Shown one piece after another: positions 6,865 to 14,923 of a DNA stretch of 37,764 bases. The stretch comes from JAAYJS01 sp964346185 (lineage in GTDB: Bacteria > Bacillota > Clostridia > Eubacteriales > Eubacteriaceae). How positions within the stretch are numbered: the first letter of the stretch is position 1; every line of letters begins with the position of its first letter. The translations under genes and the position numbers were made by a program. The stretch covers positions 1-37,764 of the forward strand of contig CAYFTR010000017.1 in the NCBI GenBank assembly GCA_964346185.1, given 5' to 3'. The notes beneath the pieces were generated by a model, which worked only from the letters and a program-made list of their open reading frames with translations, did no database searches and had not been told where the DNA came from.

Positions 6865-8094
6865 ATGCAAAAATTTAAAAATATCATTATCGGTGGGGGA
6901 GCCTCAGGGCTCCTCGCTGCTATTTTAATTAAAAAATGGGGGCAACCGGTGGTGGTGTTGGAGCGTAATCCCAGAGTCGGTAAAAAAATTTTGGCGACGG
7001 GTAACGGTCGCTGTAACTTTACCAATATCGGTGCAACCGCCGAGGATTACTATAGCGAAAACCCCGAATTTATTAAGACGGTTCTTAAACGGCACTCACC
7101 ACAGGAAGTCGTTACTTTTTTTGAAGAGTTGGGTATCGCCCATAAAGTGGAAGAGGAGGGCAAGGTGTTTCCCATGTCGGATCAAGCCTCCGCCGTTTTA
7201 GACGTTATGCGTTATGAATTACAGGAAAAAGATGTCCTATGTAACGCCTACGTTCGGGAAATTGAACCTCTTGAGGACGGTTATCGCCTGCATTTGGAAG
7301 ACGGCCGTCAATTGTCGGGGAAAAATATATTAATTGCGACCGGCGGTAAAGCAATGCCGTCTACAGGTTCCGACGGTAACGGCTATCGGTTGGTTGAGCA
7401 ATTAGGACATCGTATAACGCCGCTTAGACCCTCTCTGGTGCAATTAAGGCTTGTTGCCGATGGGTTGAAAGCTGTAAGCGGTGTTAAATTTAAAGGTGTG
7501 GCAACGCTTGACTGCGACGGAAAAACCATACAAAAAGAAAGTGGCGATATTTTGTTTGCCGATTACGGCATTTCGGGCCCGCCGATTTTGCAATTGTCGG
7601 CACCTGCCGGCACTTTACTTCAGGCAAATCGAGAGCCGACGATCCGTCTTAACCTTTTGCCGGAGTTTCAAGGCAGCTCGTTGATCAGCCATCTTTATAC
7701 ACGTTTTTACGGCAGAGCGGATAAACCCCTTGCCTTTGCCTTAGTGGGCTTAATCAACAAACGCCTGATTCCCAAAATAATTCAAGTGGCGGGCATACAA
7801 AGCGGGCAGATACTGGCGGCAACCCTTTCCGACCGGGACATTAAAGCTTTGGCGGATGTATTACAAAACTGGACTTTTAAAGTAAAAGGGACCAAGAGTT
7901 GGCCTTCGGCTCAGGTAACGGCCGGTGGTGTTGATACAAAAGAAATCGATCCGAACCGAATGATATCAAAAATACACCCGGGTCTATATTTTTCCGGAGA
8001 GGTAATAGATGTCGACGGACGTTGCGGCGGTTACAATTTACATTGGGCGTGGGTATCAGCCATGGTGGCTGCACAGAGTATCGTCAGCGAATAA
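6865..8094 (+). CDS. HI0933/YhiN-family NAD(P)/FAD-dependent oxidoreductase
   Basis: A flavoprotein of the HI0933 (YhiN, TIGR00275-type) family, whose physiological substrate is not established. The 409-residue protein has an N-terminal FAD Rossmann motif (IGGGASGLLAA), the family motifs R-V-G-K-K-I-L-A-T-G-N-G-R-C-N and L-I-A-T-G-G-K-A-M-P-S-T-G-S-D-G, and the C-terminal signature G-E-V-I-D-V-D-G-R-C-G-G-Y-N-L-H-W-A-W. Length and ends are normal for the family. It follows nagB by nine bases with a weak ribosome site, which suggests translational coupling. A bidirectional terminator follows at 8143. Confidence 0.88.
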   Translation: MQKFKNIIIGGGASGLLAAILIKKWGQPVVVLERNPRVGKKILATGNGRCNFTNIGATAEDYYSENPEFIKTVLKRHSPQEVVTFFEELGIAHKVEEEGKVFPMSDQASAVLDVMRYELQEKDVLCNAYVREIEPLEDGYRLHLEDGRQLSGKNILIATGGKAMPSTGSDGNGYRLVEQLGHRITPLRPSLVQLRLVADGLKAVSGVKFKGVATLDCDGKTIQKESGDILFADYGISGPPILQLSAPAGTLLQANREPTIRLNLLPEFQGSSLISHLYTRFYGRADKPLAFALVGLINKRLIPKIIQVAGIQSGQILAATLSDRDIKALADVLQNWTFKVKGTKSWPSAQVTAGGVDTKEIDPNRMISKIHPGLYFSGEVIDVDGRCGGYNLHWAWVSAMVAAQSIVSE

Positions 8095-8142
8095 GCCGTT
8101 TTTATAAAAACAAACGGGTAATAAATATAAGCTTTAAATAAA

Positions 8143-8182
8143 AAAACGGGCTGTTGGCGTATATATCGCAACAGCCCGTTTT
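8143..8182. terminator. Bidirectional terminator between convergent operons
   Basis: AAAACGGGCTGTTG (8143-8156) pairs perfectly with CAACAGCCCGTTTT (8169-8182). A tracts on one side and T tracts on the other let it stop both the nagB-flavoprotein transcript and the marR-pirin-nitroreductase transcript. Confidence 0.95.
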
Positions 8183-8230
8183 ATAAAGGGTAGGTTTATT
8201 TATTTTTACGGCCTCACACAGTTTAATCGC

Positions 8231-8803
8231 TTATTTAGCAAATTTTACTCTTAAAGTGATGTCTTCCGACATTTTAGGTTCGGGGTGAGATCCGATGCCG
8301 CCAAAGGGCATTTGTGCATTTAACACCCATGACTCGGGAATGTCAAACATTTCGCGAATCATGTCATCAATGATCGGGTTGTAGTGTTGTAACGATGCAC
8401 CGATATCCAGTTCCTTCAAAGCGGACCATATGCTCAATTGCAGCATGCCGGCACTTTGGTTCGCCCATTTGGGGAAATTATCGGCGTAGGTGGGAAATTT
8501 GTCCTGAAGCTCTTTGACAACGGCATTGTCGTAAAAATAAAGAATGGTGCCGTAACCGTTTTTAAAGGAATTAATTTTTTCTCTCGGTATTTTATTTTCA
8601 AAAACTTTATCAATATTGTCCCAGAGCTCGTCCTGTTTGGCACCGGTTGCCACAACCAAGCGGGAGCTTTTCATATTGTAGGCATCGGGTACCAATTCAG
8701 TGGCTTCTTTAATCAGGTCAAAAACCTTTTCTTCCGATACGGGGATATTTTTGTGAATGTCGTAGTGACTTCTTCTGTTTTTTAATGATTCTAAAATTTT
8801 CAT
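8231..8803 (-). CDS. Nitroreductase family protein (Frm2/Hbn1-like)
   Basis: Predicted FMN-dependent nitroreductase that reduces nitro or quinone compounds in the cytoplasm. The 190-residue protein begins with the family hallmark M-K-I-L-E-S-L-K-N-R-R-S-H-Y near the N terminus (the R-R-S FMN-binding patch), has L-W-D-N-I-D-K and W-A-N-Q-S-A-G-M-L-Q in the middle, and ends with Q-M-P-F-G-G-I-G. This is the short single-domain subgroup related to Frm2/Hbn1 and to stress-induced nitroreductases such as MhqN. It is the last gene of the marR-pirin operon. The ribosome site AAGAG precedes ATG. The operon context points to electrophile or quinone stress. Confidence 0.87.
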   Translation of the reverse strand: MKILESLKNRRSHYDIHKNIPVSEEKVFDLIKEATELVPDAYNMKSSRLVVATGAKQDELWDNIDKVFENKIPREKINSFKNGYGTILYFYDNAVVKELQDKFPTYADNFPKWANQSAGMLQLSIWSALKELDIGASLQHYNPIIDDMIREMFDIPESWVLNAQMPFGGIGSHPEPKMSEDITLRVKFAK

Positions 8804-8836
8804 AGCTTTTCTCTTTTCAATACATTAAAGTTCGGA

Positions 8837-9679
8837 TTATTCGTAATCAACTTGTTCTTTCAGGAAGGTGCCGTTTTGTAATTCCTCAAAGGCGTGTTGT
8901 AATTCTTCTTTTGTATTCATAACAATGGGACCGCCCCAAACAACGGGTTCTTCCAATTTGTCGCTTGCCATGTACAAAATTTGAATGGGCTCCTCCAAAG
9001 CCACCAGCTCTAATACATCGCCTTCGGACAGTTTAACGGCGGTTTTTTCGGCTACCTTTTCTCCGGAAACTTTCGCATCGCCCAATAAGAGGAAAACCAT
9101 CACGGATTTGTCCTTGGGGGTGTCAATGTTTAGGGATTTACCGGGTTCTAAATAAATGTGGTAGTAGTCCAGGGGCAAGTATTTACCTTGAAAGCCTTTA
9201 TAGTCTTTATAATTGCCGCTGATTAAACGAAGGGTACCGCCCTCTATGGCAATTTCTTCTATTTGATCTTTTTTAATGCTGTGGTATTCCGGCGGTGCCA
9301 TTTTGTGTTTTTGTGGCATATTTAACCATAGTTGCACACCTAACATTCTTTCGGACGCGGGGAGTTGTTCTTCGTGCATAATGCCGGAACCTGCCGTCAT
9401 CCATTGGACTTCGCCGTCAGTAATGGCATCGGAATTGCCGATACTGTCTTTATGTACCATATTACCTCGCGAAATCAGCGATATGGTTTCGATACCTCTG
9501 TGGGGGTGTAAGGGGAAACCGGCGGAATAATCTTCCGGGTTGGTGCTGTCAAAAGAGTCAAGCATTAAGATGGGGTCGTAGCTTTTTACCGTATCTCTGC
9601 CTAAAACACGAACTAAGTTGACACCCGCGCCGTCCTGGGTTCTGAATCCTGTTATTTTTTCGATAATTTGTCTTTTCAT
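8837..9679 (-). CDS. Pirin family protein
   Basis: Pirins are bicupin metalloproteins; some have quercetin 2,3-dioxygenase activity and many respond to redox stress. The 280-residue protein has the N-terminal cupin metal ligands in P-H-P-H-R-G-I-E-T and G-I-M-H-E-E, matching the conserved His-His-His-Glu set, and a C-terminal cupin half with W-G-G-P-I-V-M-N. The start at 9679 was chosen because GGAGG lies seven bases upstream; an in-frame extension to 9721 overlaps marR and is unlikely to be used. It starts four bases after the marR stop and is followed by the nitroreductase, so it belongs to a MarR-controlled detoxification operon. Confidence 0.9.
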   Translation of the reverse strand: MKRQIIEKITGFRTQDGAGVNLVRVLGRDTVKSYDPILMLDSFDSTNPEDYSAGFPLHPHRGIETISLISRGNMVHKDSIGNSDAITDGEVQWMTAGSGIMHEEQLPASERMLGVQLWLNMPQKHKMAPPEYHSIKKDQIEEIAIEGGTLRLISGNYKDYKGFQGKYLPLDYYHIYLEPGKSLNIDTPKDKSVMVFLLLGDAKVSGEKVAEKTAVKLSEGDVLELVALEEPIQILYMASDKLEEPVVWGGPIVMNTKEELQHAFEELQNGTFLKEQVDYE

Positions 9680-9683
9680 TTGT

Positions 9684-10091
9684 TTACCTCCGAGTTTTTG
9701 AGAGCAATTGGAGTATCGCATCCTTTTCTTCTTCGTTCCAGATGGAAAGTTCGGAATGAATTAAGGCTTCATTTTTCGGATACACCTTATCCATGAGGGC
9801 GCGACCCTTTTCCGTTAAGTTTAAAATGGCTCTTCTTTTGTCCTTTGAATCCTTGGTTTTGGTGATTAAACCTTCTCGCAATAAGTTTCTGATGATCACT
9901 GGCATGGTACCGCCGGTGCTTAAAATTTTCTCCTGAACCTCGCCGATGCTTAAGTCACCTTTGTGATAAAGAGCTTCGAGAACACCGAATTGAGGGGTAG
10001 TTAAACCGTATTGTTGGTGAATTTTTCCTGTTACACGGTTAATTTTGTTTAAGAACCGACTCATGCCGATAAATATTTTTAATGACTTCAT
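9684..10091 (-). CDS. MarR family transcriptional regulator
   Basis: A 135-residue winged-helix repressor. It has the MarR order: N-terminal dimer helix, Y-G-L-T-T-P-Q-F-G-V-L (helix 2), the recognition helix region S-T-G-G-T-M-P-V-I-I-R-N-L, the wing D-K-R-R-A-I-L-N-L-T-E-K-G, and a C-terminal helix. No conserved redox Cys is present in the N-terminal region, so an OhrR-like cysteine switch is unlikely; a ligand-sensing MhqR-like mode would fit. ATG 10091 has GAGG upstream; the GTG at 10106 overlaps that ribosome site and was not chosen. It probably represses its own operon through the repeats at 10129-10157. Confidence 0.88.
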   Translation of the reverse strand: MKSLKIFIGMSRFLNKINRVTGKIHQQYGLTTPQFGVLEALYHKGDLSIGEVQEKILSTGGTMPVIIRNLLREGLITKTKDSKDKRRAILNLTEKGRALMDKVYPKNEALIHSELSIWNEEEKDAILQLLSKTRR

Positions 10092-10120
10092 TAGTATTTT
10101 CCTCACTTAATGTTAGACTT

Positions 10121-10157
10121 ATAATATCACTAACTAGATATAAAATCAACTAACTAG
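10121..10157 (-). promoter_or_regulatory. Promoter and direct-repeat operator of the marR-pirin-nitroreductase operon
   Basis: Read on the minus strand, TTGATT (10149-10144), a 17-base spacer and TATTAT (10126-10121) form a good promoter. Two identical CTAGTTAGT elements (complement of 10129-10137 and 10149-10157) start exactly 20 bases apart, placing both on the same face of the DNA and across the -35 and spacer. This is where a MarR repressor would be expected to bind. Confidence 0.75.
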
Positions 10158-10256
10158 GTATAATTTAAGAGGTGTTTAAGTAAAAAGAGAGACTTGTGGC
10201 AAAGAACGCAATTGTCGCCTCGTTAGAATAGAAAAGTCTTACAAATGCTAATAAAA

Positions 10257-10295
10257 ATCGGTGATGTAGCATAGCCCATACGCTACATCACCGAT
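10257..10295 (-). terminator. Terminator of the pst-phoU operon
   Basis: A 14-bp perfect stem (10257-10270 with 10282-10295, ATCGGTGATGTAGC) with an 11-base loop. On the minus strand it is followed by TTTTATT, so it ends the pst-phoU transcript, including the two-component remnant. Confidence 0.88.
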
Positions 10296-10305
10296 CGGGA
10301 AGCAT

Positions 10306-10464
10306 TTAATCAATAATTTTAGTAGGAAAATGGAGCTTAACCGTTGTTCCTTTACCATAGGCACTGGTCAACTCAATTTTACCTTTGTGCAGGTTCATGC
10401 CGTTTTTAACAATTGCCAATCCTAACCCGCTGCCCCGAACTTTATCGGAACGGGAAGCGTCGAT
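10306..10464 (-). pseudogene. Histidine kinase remnant (C-terminal ATPase end only), PhoR-like
   Basis: On the minus strand a frame ending with a TAA at 10308-10306 encodes D-A-S-R-S-D-K-V-R-G-S-G-L-G-L-A-I-V-K and continues to L-H-F-P-T-K-I-I-D. This is the G2 box and last strands of a sensor histidine kinase ATPase domain, about 53 codons. Everything upstream (sensor, HisKA, N and G1 boxes) is missing: the sequence instead runs, out of frame, into the response-regulator remnant. Position after phoU indicates a former PhoR-type phosphate sensor kinase. Confidence 0.85.
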
Positions 10465-10708
10465 TGGCGGTTAGCATCATGACCGGTATATTGGCGGTGT
10501 TAATGTTTTCTCTGAGCATGGAAAGTATGGTGATGCCGTCCTGATCCGGAAGCATAATATCCAGAAGAATGAGGTCGGGCAGTTGCTTTTCCATGGCATT
10601 CCAGAAATCTTCTGGGTGGGCAAACCCTTCGGATTGGTATTCGCTTTGGTTTAATGTATAGAGGACCAATTCGCGGATACTGCTGTCGTCTTCCAATAAA
10701 TAAATCAT
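10442..10708 (-). pseudogene. Response regulator remnant (PhoP/PhoB-like receiver, truncated)
   Basis: Starting two bases after the phoU stop, this frame encodes a receiver domain: Y-L-L-E-D-D (acidic pocket), L-I-L-L-D-I-M-L-P (phosphoacceptor Asp) and V-M-M-L-T-A (switch Thr). It breaks off right after L-T-A at about 10464; the remaining residues (N-R-R-F-P-F-R) come from out-of-frame kinase DNA. The last part of the receiver and the whole DNA-binding domain are absent. The 88-residue product could not bind DNA as a PhoP does. An internal deletion of the 3' part of the regulator and most of the kinase is the simplest explanation. Confidence 0.88.
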
Positions 10709-10710
10709 GG

Positions 10711-11352
10711 CTAGTTACCGCCATTTAATGCAAATAGTACCCAATGAGCGATATTAGCAGCGTGATCTCCAATTCTTTCCAAATATTTTGCGATCATCAA
10801 GAGTTGAATGCTGATTTCTTCCTGATTATCTTCGGTTTTCAGTGTTTTGATTAGCTCATTTTTGACCTTAATAAATAAATCGTCTACAGTGTCGTCGGAC
10901 GCGATAACTTTGTTGGCAAGGTCTTCATCCTGACGAACGTAGGAATCGACGGAGCGCACGACCATAGCGGATGTTCTTTCCGCCATTTCTCCGATGGTAA
11001 ACCGTGCGGGGTTCTGGTCGATCTTGTGGTCGATTTCTTTAACGATTTCCGCTATATCGGCTGCTTGCGTGCCGATTCTTTTCATATCTTCCACTATTTT
11101 AAAAGCGGCGGAAATAATACGCAAATCGCGCGCGACGGGCTGTTCTCTTACAAAGAGTTTTAAAGCCATGCCTTCGATGTCCTTTTCCAAGTGGTTGATT
11201 TCTTCGTAATATTGTCGAACTTGGAGTAACTCTTCCTGACAGTTGTCAACCAGGCATTTGGTAACGGTTGTAATGGCATCTTCGCAAAGAGCTCCCATGG
11301 TAATTAAATCTACATTTAAAACATTTAATTGTCTCGTTAATTGCTTGCGCAT
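10711..11352 (-). CDS. phoU: Phosphate signalling complex protein PhoU
   Basis: PhoU links the Pst transporter to the PhoR kinase and limits phosphate uptake when phosphate is plentiful. The 213-residue protein consists of two PhoU repeats of three helices each, with the metal-binding type motifs E-D-M-K-R-I-G-T-Q-A-A-D in the first and L-E-R-I-G-D-H-A-A-N-I-A in the second. Start 11352 begins M-R-K-Q-L and lies just after the pstB stop, which ends at 11354; an open in-frame extension into pstB was rejected. Its usual signalling partner, the histidine kinase immediately downstream, is deleted, so PhoU here may act only on transport. Confidence 0.93.
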   Translation of the reverse strand: MRKQLTRQLNVLNVDLITMGALCEDAITTVTKCLVDNCQEELLQVRQYYEEINHLEKDIEGMALKLFVREQPVARDLRIISAAFKIVEDMKRIGTQAADIAEIVKEIDHKIDQNPARFTIGEMAERTSAMVVRSVDSYVRQDEDLANKVIASDDTVDDLFIKVKNELIKTLKTEDNQEEISIQLLMIAKYLERIGDHAANIAHWVLFALNGGN

Positions 11353-11353
11353 A

Positions 11354-12103
11354 TCATCCAAACCTTCCTGTAATATAATCTTCCGTTCTGGGGTCCTTCG
11401 GAGAGGCAAAGAGGTCTTCGGTTTCGCCAAATTCTACCATTTCACCCAATAGGAAGAAGGCCGTATCGTCGGAAATACGAGCTGCTTGCTGCATATTGTG
11501 GGTGACGATGACAATAATATAGTCCTTTTTTAATTCCAGGGCAAGCTCTTCGATTTTACCGGTTGAAATCGGGTCCAACGCGGAGGTGGGCTCATCCATC
11601 AATAAAACTTCCGGTTCTACGGCAAGGGCTCTCGCGATGCACAACCGTTGTTGCTGCCCGCCGGACATACCCAAAGCGTTTTTATGTAAACGGTCTTTGA
11701 CTTCGTCCCAAATGGCGGCGGATCTTAAGGATTTTTCGACGATGACGTCCAATTCCCCACGATTACGAATGCCGTGGGTACGCGGTCCGTAGGCGATGTT
11801 GTCGTAAATGCTCATGGGAAAAGGGTTGGGGTTTTGAAACACCATACCTACATTTTTACGTAAGTCGGTCACGTCGTAATTGTCGTAAATATCCTTTCCG
11901 TCCAAATACACATTGCCCTCTATTTTTACGGAGTCAATTAAGTCGTTCATACGGTTGAGGGTTTTTAACAGGGTCGATTTACCACAACCGGAAGGGCCGA
12001 TTAATGCGGCAATGCGACTTTCTTCGATATCCAAATTGATCTTTTTTAAAGCTTGGAACGCGCCGTAATAAAGATCTAAATCTTTTACGAGTATTTTAGT
12101 CAT
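11354..12103 (-). CDS. pstB: Phosphate ABC transporter ATP-binding protein PstB
   Basis: ATPase of the high-affinity phosphate importer. The 249-residue protein has Walker A (GPSGCGKST), the PstB-type Q-loop V-F-Q-N-P-N-P-F-P-M-S-I-Y-D-N, the signature M-S-G-G-Q-Q-Q-R, Walker B (LLMDEPTSALDP) and the H-loop V-T-H-N-M-Q-Q-A, all intact. It follows pstA by one base and is followed directly by phoU, so all are on one transcript. Confidence 0.96.
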   Translation of the reverse strand: MTKILVKDLDLYYGAFQALKKINLDIEESRIAALIGPSGCGKSTLLKTLNRMNDLIDSVKIEGNVYLDGKDIYDNYDVTDLRKNVGMVFQNPNPFPMSIYDNIAYGPRTHGIRNRGELDVIVEKSLRSAAIWDEVKDRLHKNALGMSGGQQQRLCIARALAVEPEVLLMDEPTSALDPISTGKIEELALELKKDYIIVIVTHNMQQAARISDDTAFFLLGEMVEFGETEDLFASPKDPRTEDYITGRFG

Positions 12104-12104
12104 A

Positions 12105-12983
12105 TTAAGTCCTTTTGTTCTTTTTTAATCCACTTGCTATAAAGGAAGAAGTGGCGTTGAGTAACAATACAAATACCAGAAGCACAACCGCCGTGGCGTA
12201 GGCCTGGTCAACGTACAACCCCTCGGACAGCAAGGCGTACATATGTACGGCCAGGGTACGCCCGGAGGAAAAGGGCGAAGATGGGATACCGGCGACGGTT
12301 CCCGCCGTGTAAATTAAGGCCGCCGTTTCTCCGACAATACGACCGATCCCTAAAATGGTTCCGGCGAGGATACCGGGTATGGCGGAGGGTAAAACCACCT
12401 TGGTAATGGTTCGTAATTTACCGGCACCCAAGGCATAGCTGCCTTCCCGGTAGGAACGGGGAATGGCTTTCAGTGCTTCCTCGGTGGTTCGCATAATTAG
12501 GGGAAGAATCATAATGGCCAGGGTGAAAGAACCGGATAAGATGGATTGTTGCCATTTAAGCGCAATAACAAAAAACAAATAGCCGAACAAACCGTAAACG
12601 ATAGAAGGAATCCCCGACAGGGTTTCCGTTGTTAAACGAACCACCTTTACCAGTTTAGAGCCGGGCTTCGCATATTCCACCAGATAAATGGCGGCGCCGA
12701 CCCCGGTAGGTACGGCTAGAAGTAAAGCAATGGCGGTAATAAACAAGGTGTTAATGATGGCCGGTGTCATGGACAGGTTTTCCGTTGTAAACTTCAAGGC
12801 AAAAATATCCGGATTAATAAAAGTGACGCCGCGTACAATAACATATAAAATAATTGACAGCAATATGCCGATTGTCAGCAGGGTTGCAAGTTTGACCAAT
12901 ATGTTTAAGAGGAAAGAACCGGGCTTTTTAGAAAAAGACGGCGGGGGATAAAGGCTCTCCAATAGTGTTTTTGTATCATTCAT
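12105..12983 (-). CDS. pstA: Phosphate ABC transporter permease PstA
   Basis: Second membrane permease of the phosphate importer. The 292-residue protein has about six hydrophobic helices and the ABC-permease coupling loop E-A-L-K-A-I-P-R-S-Y-R-E-G-S-Y-A-L-G-A. The motif S-G-I-P-S-I-V-Y-G-L-F-G is shared with PstC and typical for the family. Its start overlaps the end of pstC by four bases (ATGA-type overlap), indicating coupled translation. Confidence 0.95.
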   Translation of the reverse strand: MNDTKTLLESLYPPPSFSKKPGSFLLNILVKLATLLTIGILLSIILYVIVRGVTFINPDIFALKFTTENLSMTPAIINTLFITAIALLLAVPTGVGAAIYLVEYAKPGSKLVKVVRLTTETLSGIPSIVYGLFGYLFFVIALKWQQSILSGSFTLAIMILPLIMRTTEEALKAIPRSYREGSYALGAGKLRTITKVVLPSAIPGILAGTILGIGRIVGETAALIYTAGTVAGIPSSPFSSGRTLAVHMYALLSEGLYVDQAYATAVVLLVFVLLLNATSSFIASGLKKNKRT

Positions 12984-13825
12984 GAGCTGGCCTCCTTATT
13001 GAGAAGGGAAAACAACAGGTTGATGATTAATATAAATATAAAGAGAACCATACCTGTGGCAATCAGTGCCTCTCTGTGCAGGTCTGTCGCATAGCCCATC
13101 TCCAATACAATATTGGCGGTTAAGGTACGGACACCTTTAAACAAACCTCTGGGCATAATGGGTTGGTTACCGGCAACCATAATAACCGCCATAGTTTCAC
13201 CGATGGCACGTCCGACACCTAAAATAATACCGGCAACAATACCGGAGCGGGCTGCGGGTACCAAAACGCTGAACACGGCACGCTCATGGGTGGCACCCAA
13301 GGCGAGTGCTCCCTGATAATAGGGGTTCGGAACACTTCTTAGCGAACTTTCCGCGACATTAATAATGGTCGGTAGAATCATAATACCAAGCAACAAAGAC
13401 GCTGTTAGAATACTTTTGCCGGCACCGATGTGCTGTAAAAGCGGTACCATGACTACTAAACCGAAAAACCCGTATACGATAGACGGGATACCGGCAAGCA
13501 GTTCGACACCCGGCTTTAAAAAGGCATGTAATTTGGGCGGGCAAAAATACGCCAGGTAAATGGCGGTAAGCAGCCCGATCGGCACTCCGACAATAATCGA
13601 CCCGATAGTCACGTAGATGGAAGCAATAATCATCGGGAAGATACCGAAAACATCATTTAACGGCTTCCACGACGTGCCCAGTAAAAATTTTAAGGGTCCA
13701 ATTTTGCCGACGGTGGGGATCCCCTTGGCAAAGAGGAAAAGACAAATTAAAAAAACGGATAAAATCGAAACGCTGGCTGCGAGTGTAAAAATGATTTGAA
13801 AGGCGCGCTCTTTAAAATTATTCAT
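12980..13825 (-). CDS. pstC: Phosphate ABC transporter permease PstC
   Basis: First membrane permease of the phosphate importer, 281 residues. It has an N-terminal helix, then the A-G-I-P-S-I-V-Y-G-F-F-G motif and the coupling loop S-S-L-R-S-V-P-N-P-Y-Y-Q-G-A-L-A-L-G-A-T. ATG 13825 with GGAG nine bases upstream was chosen; the frame extends to a TTG at 13840 that overlaps this ribosome site. A stem-loop terminator separates it from pstS, so it is probably expressed by read-through at a lower level than the binding protein. Confidence 0.95.
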   Translation of the reverse strand: MNNFKERAFQIIFTLAASVSILSVFLICLFLFAKGIPTVGKIGPLKFLLGTSWKPLNDVFGIFPMIIASIYVTIGSIIVGVPIGLLTAIYLAYFCPPKLHAFLKPGVELLAGIPSIVYGFFGLVVMVPLLQHIGAGKSILTASLLLGIMILPTIINVAESSLRSVPNPYYQGALALGATHERAVFSVLVPAARSGIVAGIILGVGRAIGETMAVIMVAGNQPIMPRGLFKGVRTLTANIVLEMGYATDLHREALIATGMVLFIFILIINLLFSLLNKEASS

Positions 13826-13936
13826 AATCAAAATCTCCAACTGTAGTTGTTTTGCGCAACGGATTTATGTTGACAGATCGTCAATCCGTAATACATAACG
13901 TATAAATTCATCGCATTAGGACAGATATTAGAAAAT

Positions 13937-13960
13937 AAAAGAGGCTGTGCAGCCTCTTTT
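13937..13960 (-). terminator. Intercistronic terminator between pstS and pstC
   Basis: AAAAGAGGCT (13937-13946) pairs with AGCCTCTTTT (13951-13960) around a four-base loop, with a T-rich tail on the minus strand. Partial termination here would make more of the binding protein than of the membrane complex, a common arrangement for binding-protein-dependent importers. Confidence 0.85.
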
Positions 13961-13984
13961 ATGATTTAAAACAATCGTTTTATT

Positions 13985-14887
13985 TTACCAGCTGGTTTTT
14001 TCACCGGTGAAGATGGCTTTGATATCATCGGAAGTCAAATCATCTACGGGGTTTTCGTTATTAACGACGATTGCAATACCGTCCATTGCGATAACGGTCG
14101 GGTTCAAGCCTTCGCTCAATTCGCTTTCTTTCAGCTCTCTGGATGCCATACCGATATCTGCAATTCCTTCGATAACGGAGGTCATCCCGGTTGTAGAGTC
14201 GTTTTGTTGGACTTGAATGTCCGCGTTGGCATTGTGTGCTTTGTAAGCTTCAACCAATTTTTCCATTAACGGAGAGATGGAGGAAGAACCTGCAATTACC
14301 AAGCTTCCTTCCGGATTTTTAGCTTCGTATGCACCGTTGTTTTCTTTAGAAACATAGCCGTTGTCTTCCGCAATTTTTTGACCTTCTTCACTCATAATAA
14401 AAGTGATAAAGTCTTCCGCCAGGGGAGATACGTCGCCTTTGGTTGCAATGTGGAAAGGACGAGCCACTTTGTAAGTACCGTTGGTGATGTTTTCTTTGGT
14501 TGCTTCAACACCGTCTACTTTAACCGCTTTAACGGTATCGTTTAAAGAACCTAAGGAGATATAACCGATCGCATCTTTATTGCCGGCTACGGTGGTCATC
14601 ATAACGGAGGTAGAGTTGGAAATTTCCGCTTCTTCGGTGGTGTTATCCACTTTTTCGCCTGCGTCATTTTTTTCTTCGATGCCCATCAATTCAATGAAAG
14701 CACCTCTGGTACCGGAACCTTCTTCACGGGAGATAACGGCAATAGCGTTACCGGAATTATCAGCCGCCGCATCGGTGTCTTTTGCGGCACTGTCATCTTT
14801 AGCGGTGTCTCCGCCGCCTCCACCACAGCCTGCCAATACGAGTAATACTGCCATAAAAAGAGCCATTAAACCTAACTTCTTTCTCAT
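13985..14887 (-). CDS. pstS: Phosphate-binding lipoprotein PstS, circularly permuted order
   Basis: The substrate-binding lipoprotein of the phosphate importer. A signal peptide ends in the lipobox L-A-G-C (Cys21), followed by a Gly/Asp/Ala-rich linker. The two halves of a PstS are both present but swapped: the block with I-S-R-E-E-G-S-G-T-R-G-A-F (about 52-64) and A-I-G-Y-I-S-L-G (106-113) comes first, and the block that is N-terminal in ordinary PstS, with I-A-G-S-S-S-I-S-P-L (198-207), G-M-A-S-R-E-L-K and D-G-I-A-I-V-V-N, comes second. The protein ends at I-F-T-G-E-K-T-S-W (residue 300), exactly where ordinary PstS would continue into the S-R-E-G-S-G-T block. All phosphate-contact motifs are kept. 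Ribosome site AGGAAAG precedes the ATG. Similar ordering may exist in other Clostridia, but I cannot check this. Confidence 0.92.
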   Translation of the reverse strand: MRKKLGLMALFMAVLLVLAGCGGGGGDTAKDDSAAKDTDAAADNSGNAIAVISREEGSGTRGAFIELMGIEEKNDAGEKVDNTTEEAEISNSTSVMMTTVAGNKDAIGYISLGSLNDTVKAVKVDGVEATKENITNGTYKVARPFHIATKGDVSPLAEDFITFIMSEEGQKIAEDNGYVSKENNGAYEAKNPEGSLVIAGSSSISPLMEKLVEAYKAHNANADIQVQQNDSTTGMTSVIEGIADIGMASRELKESELSEGLNPTVIAMDGIAIVVNNENPVDDLTSDDIKAIFTGEKTSW

Positions 14888-14923
14888 TTTTCTTTCCTTT
14901 CGTTTAATAAGAATTCTTTTATC

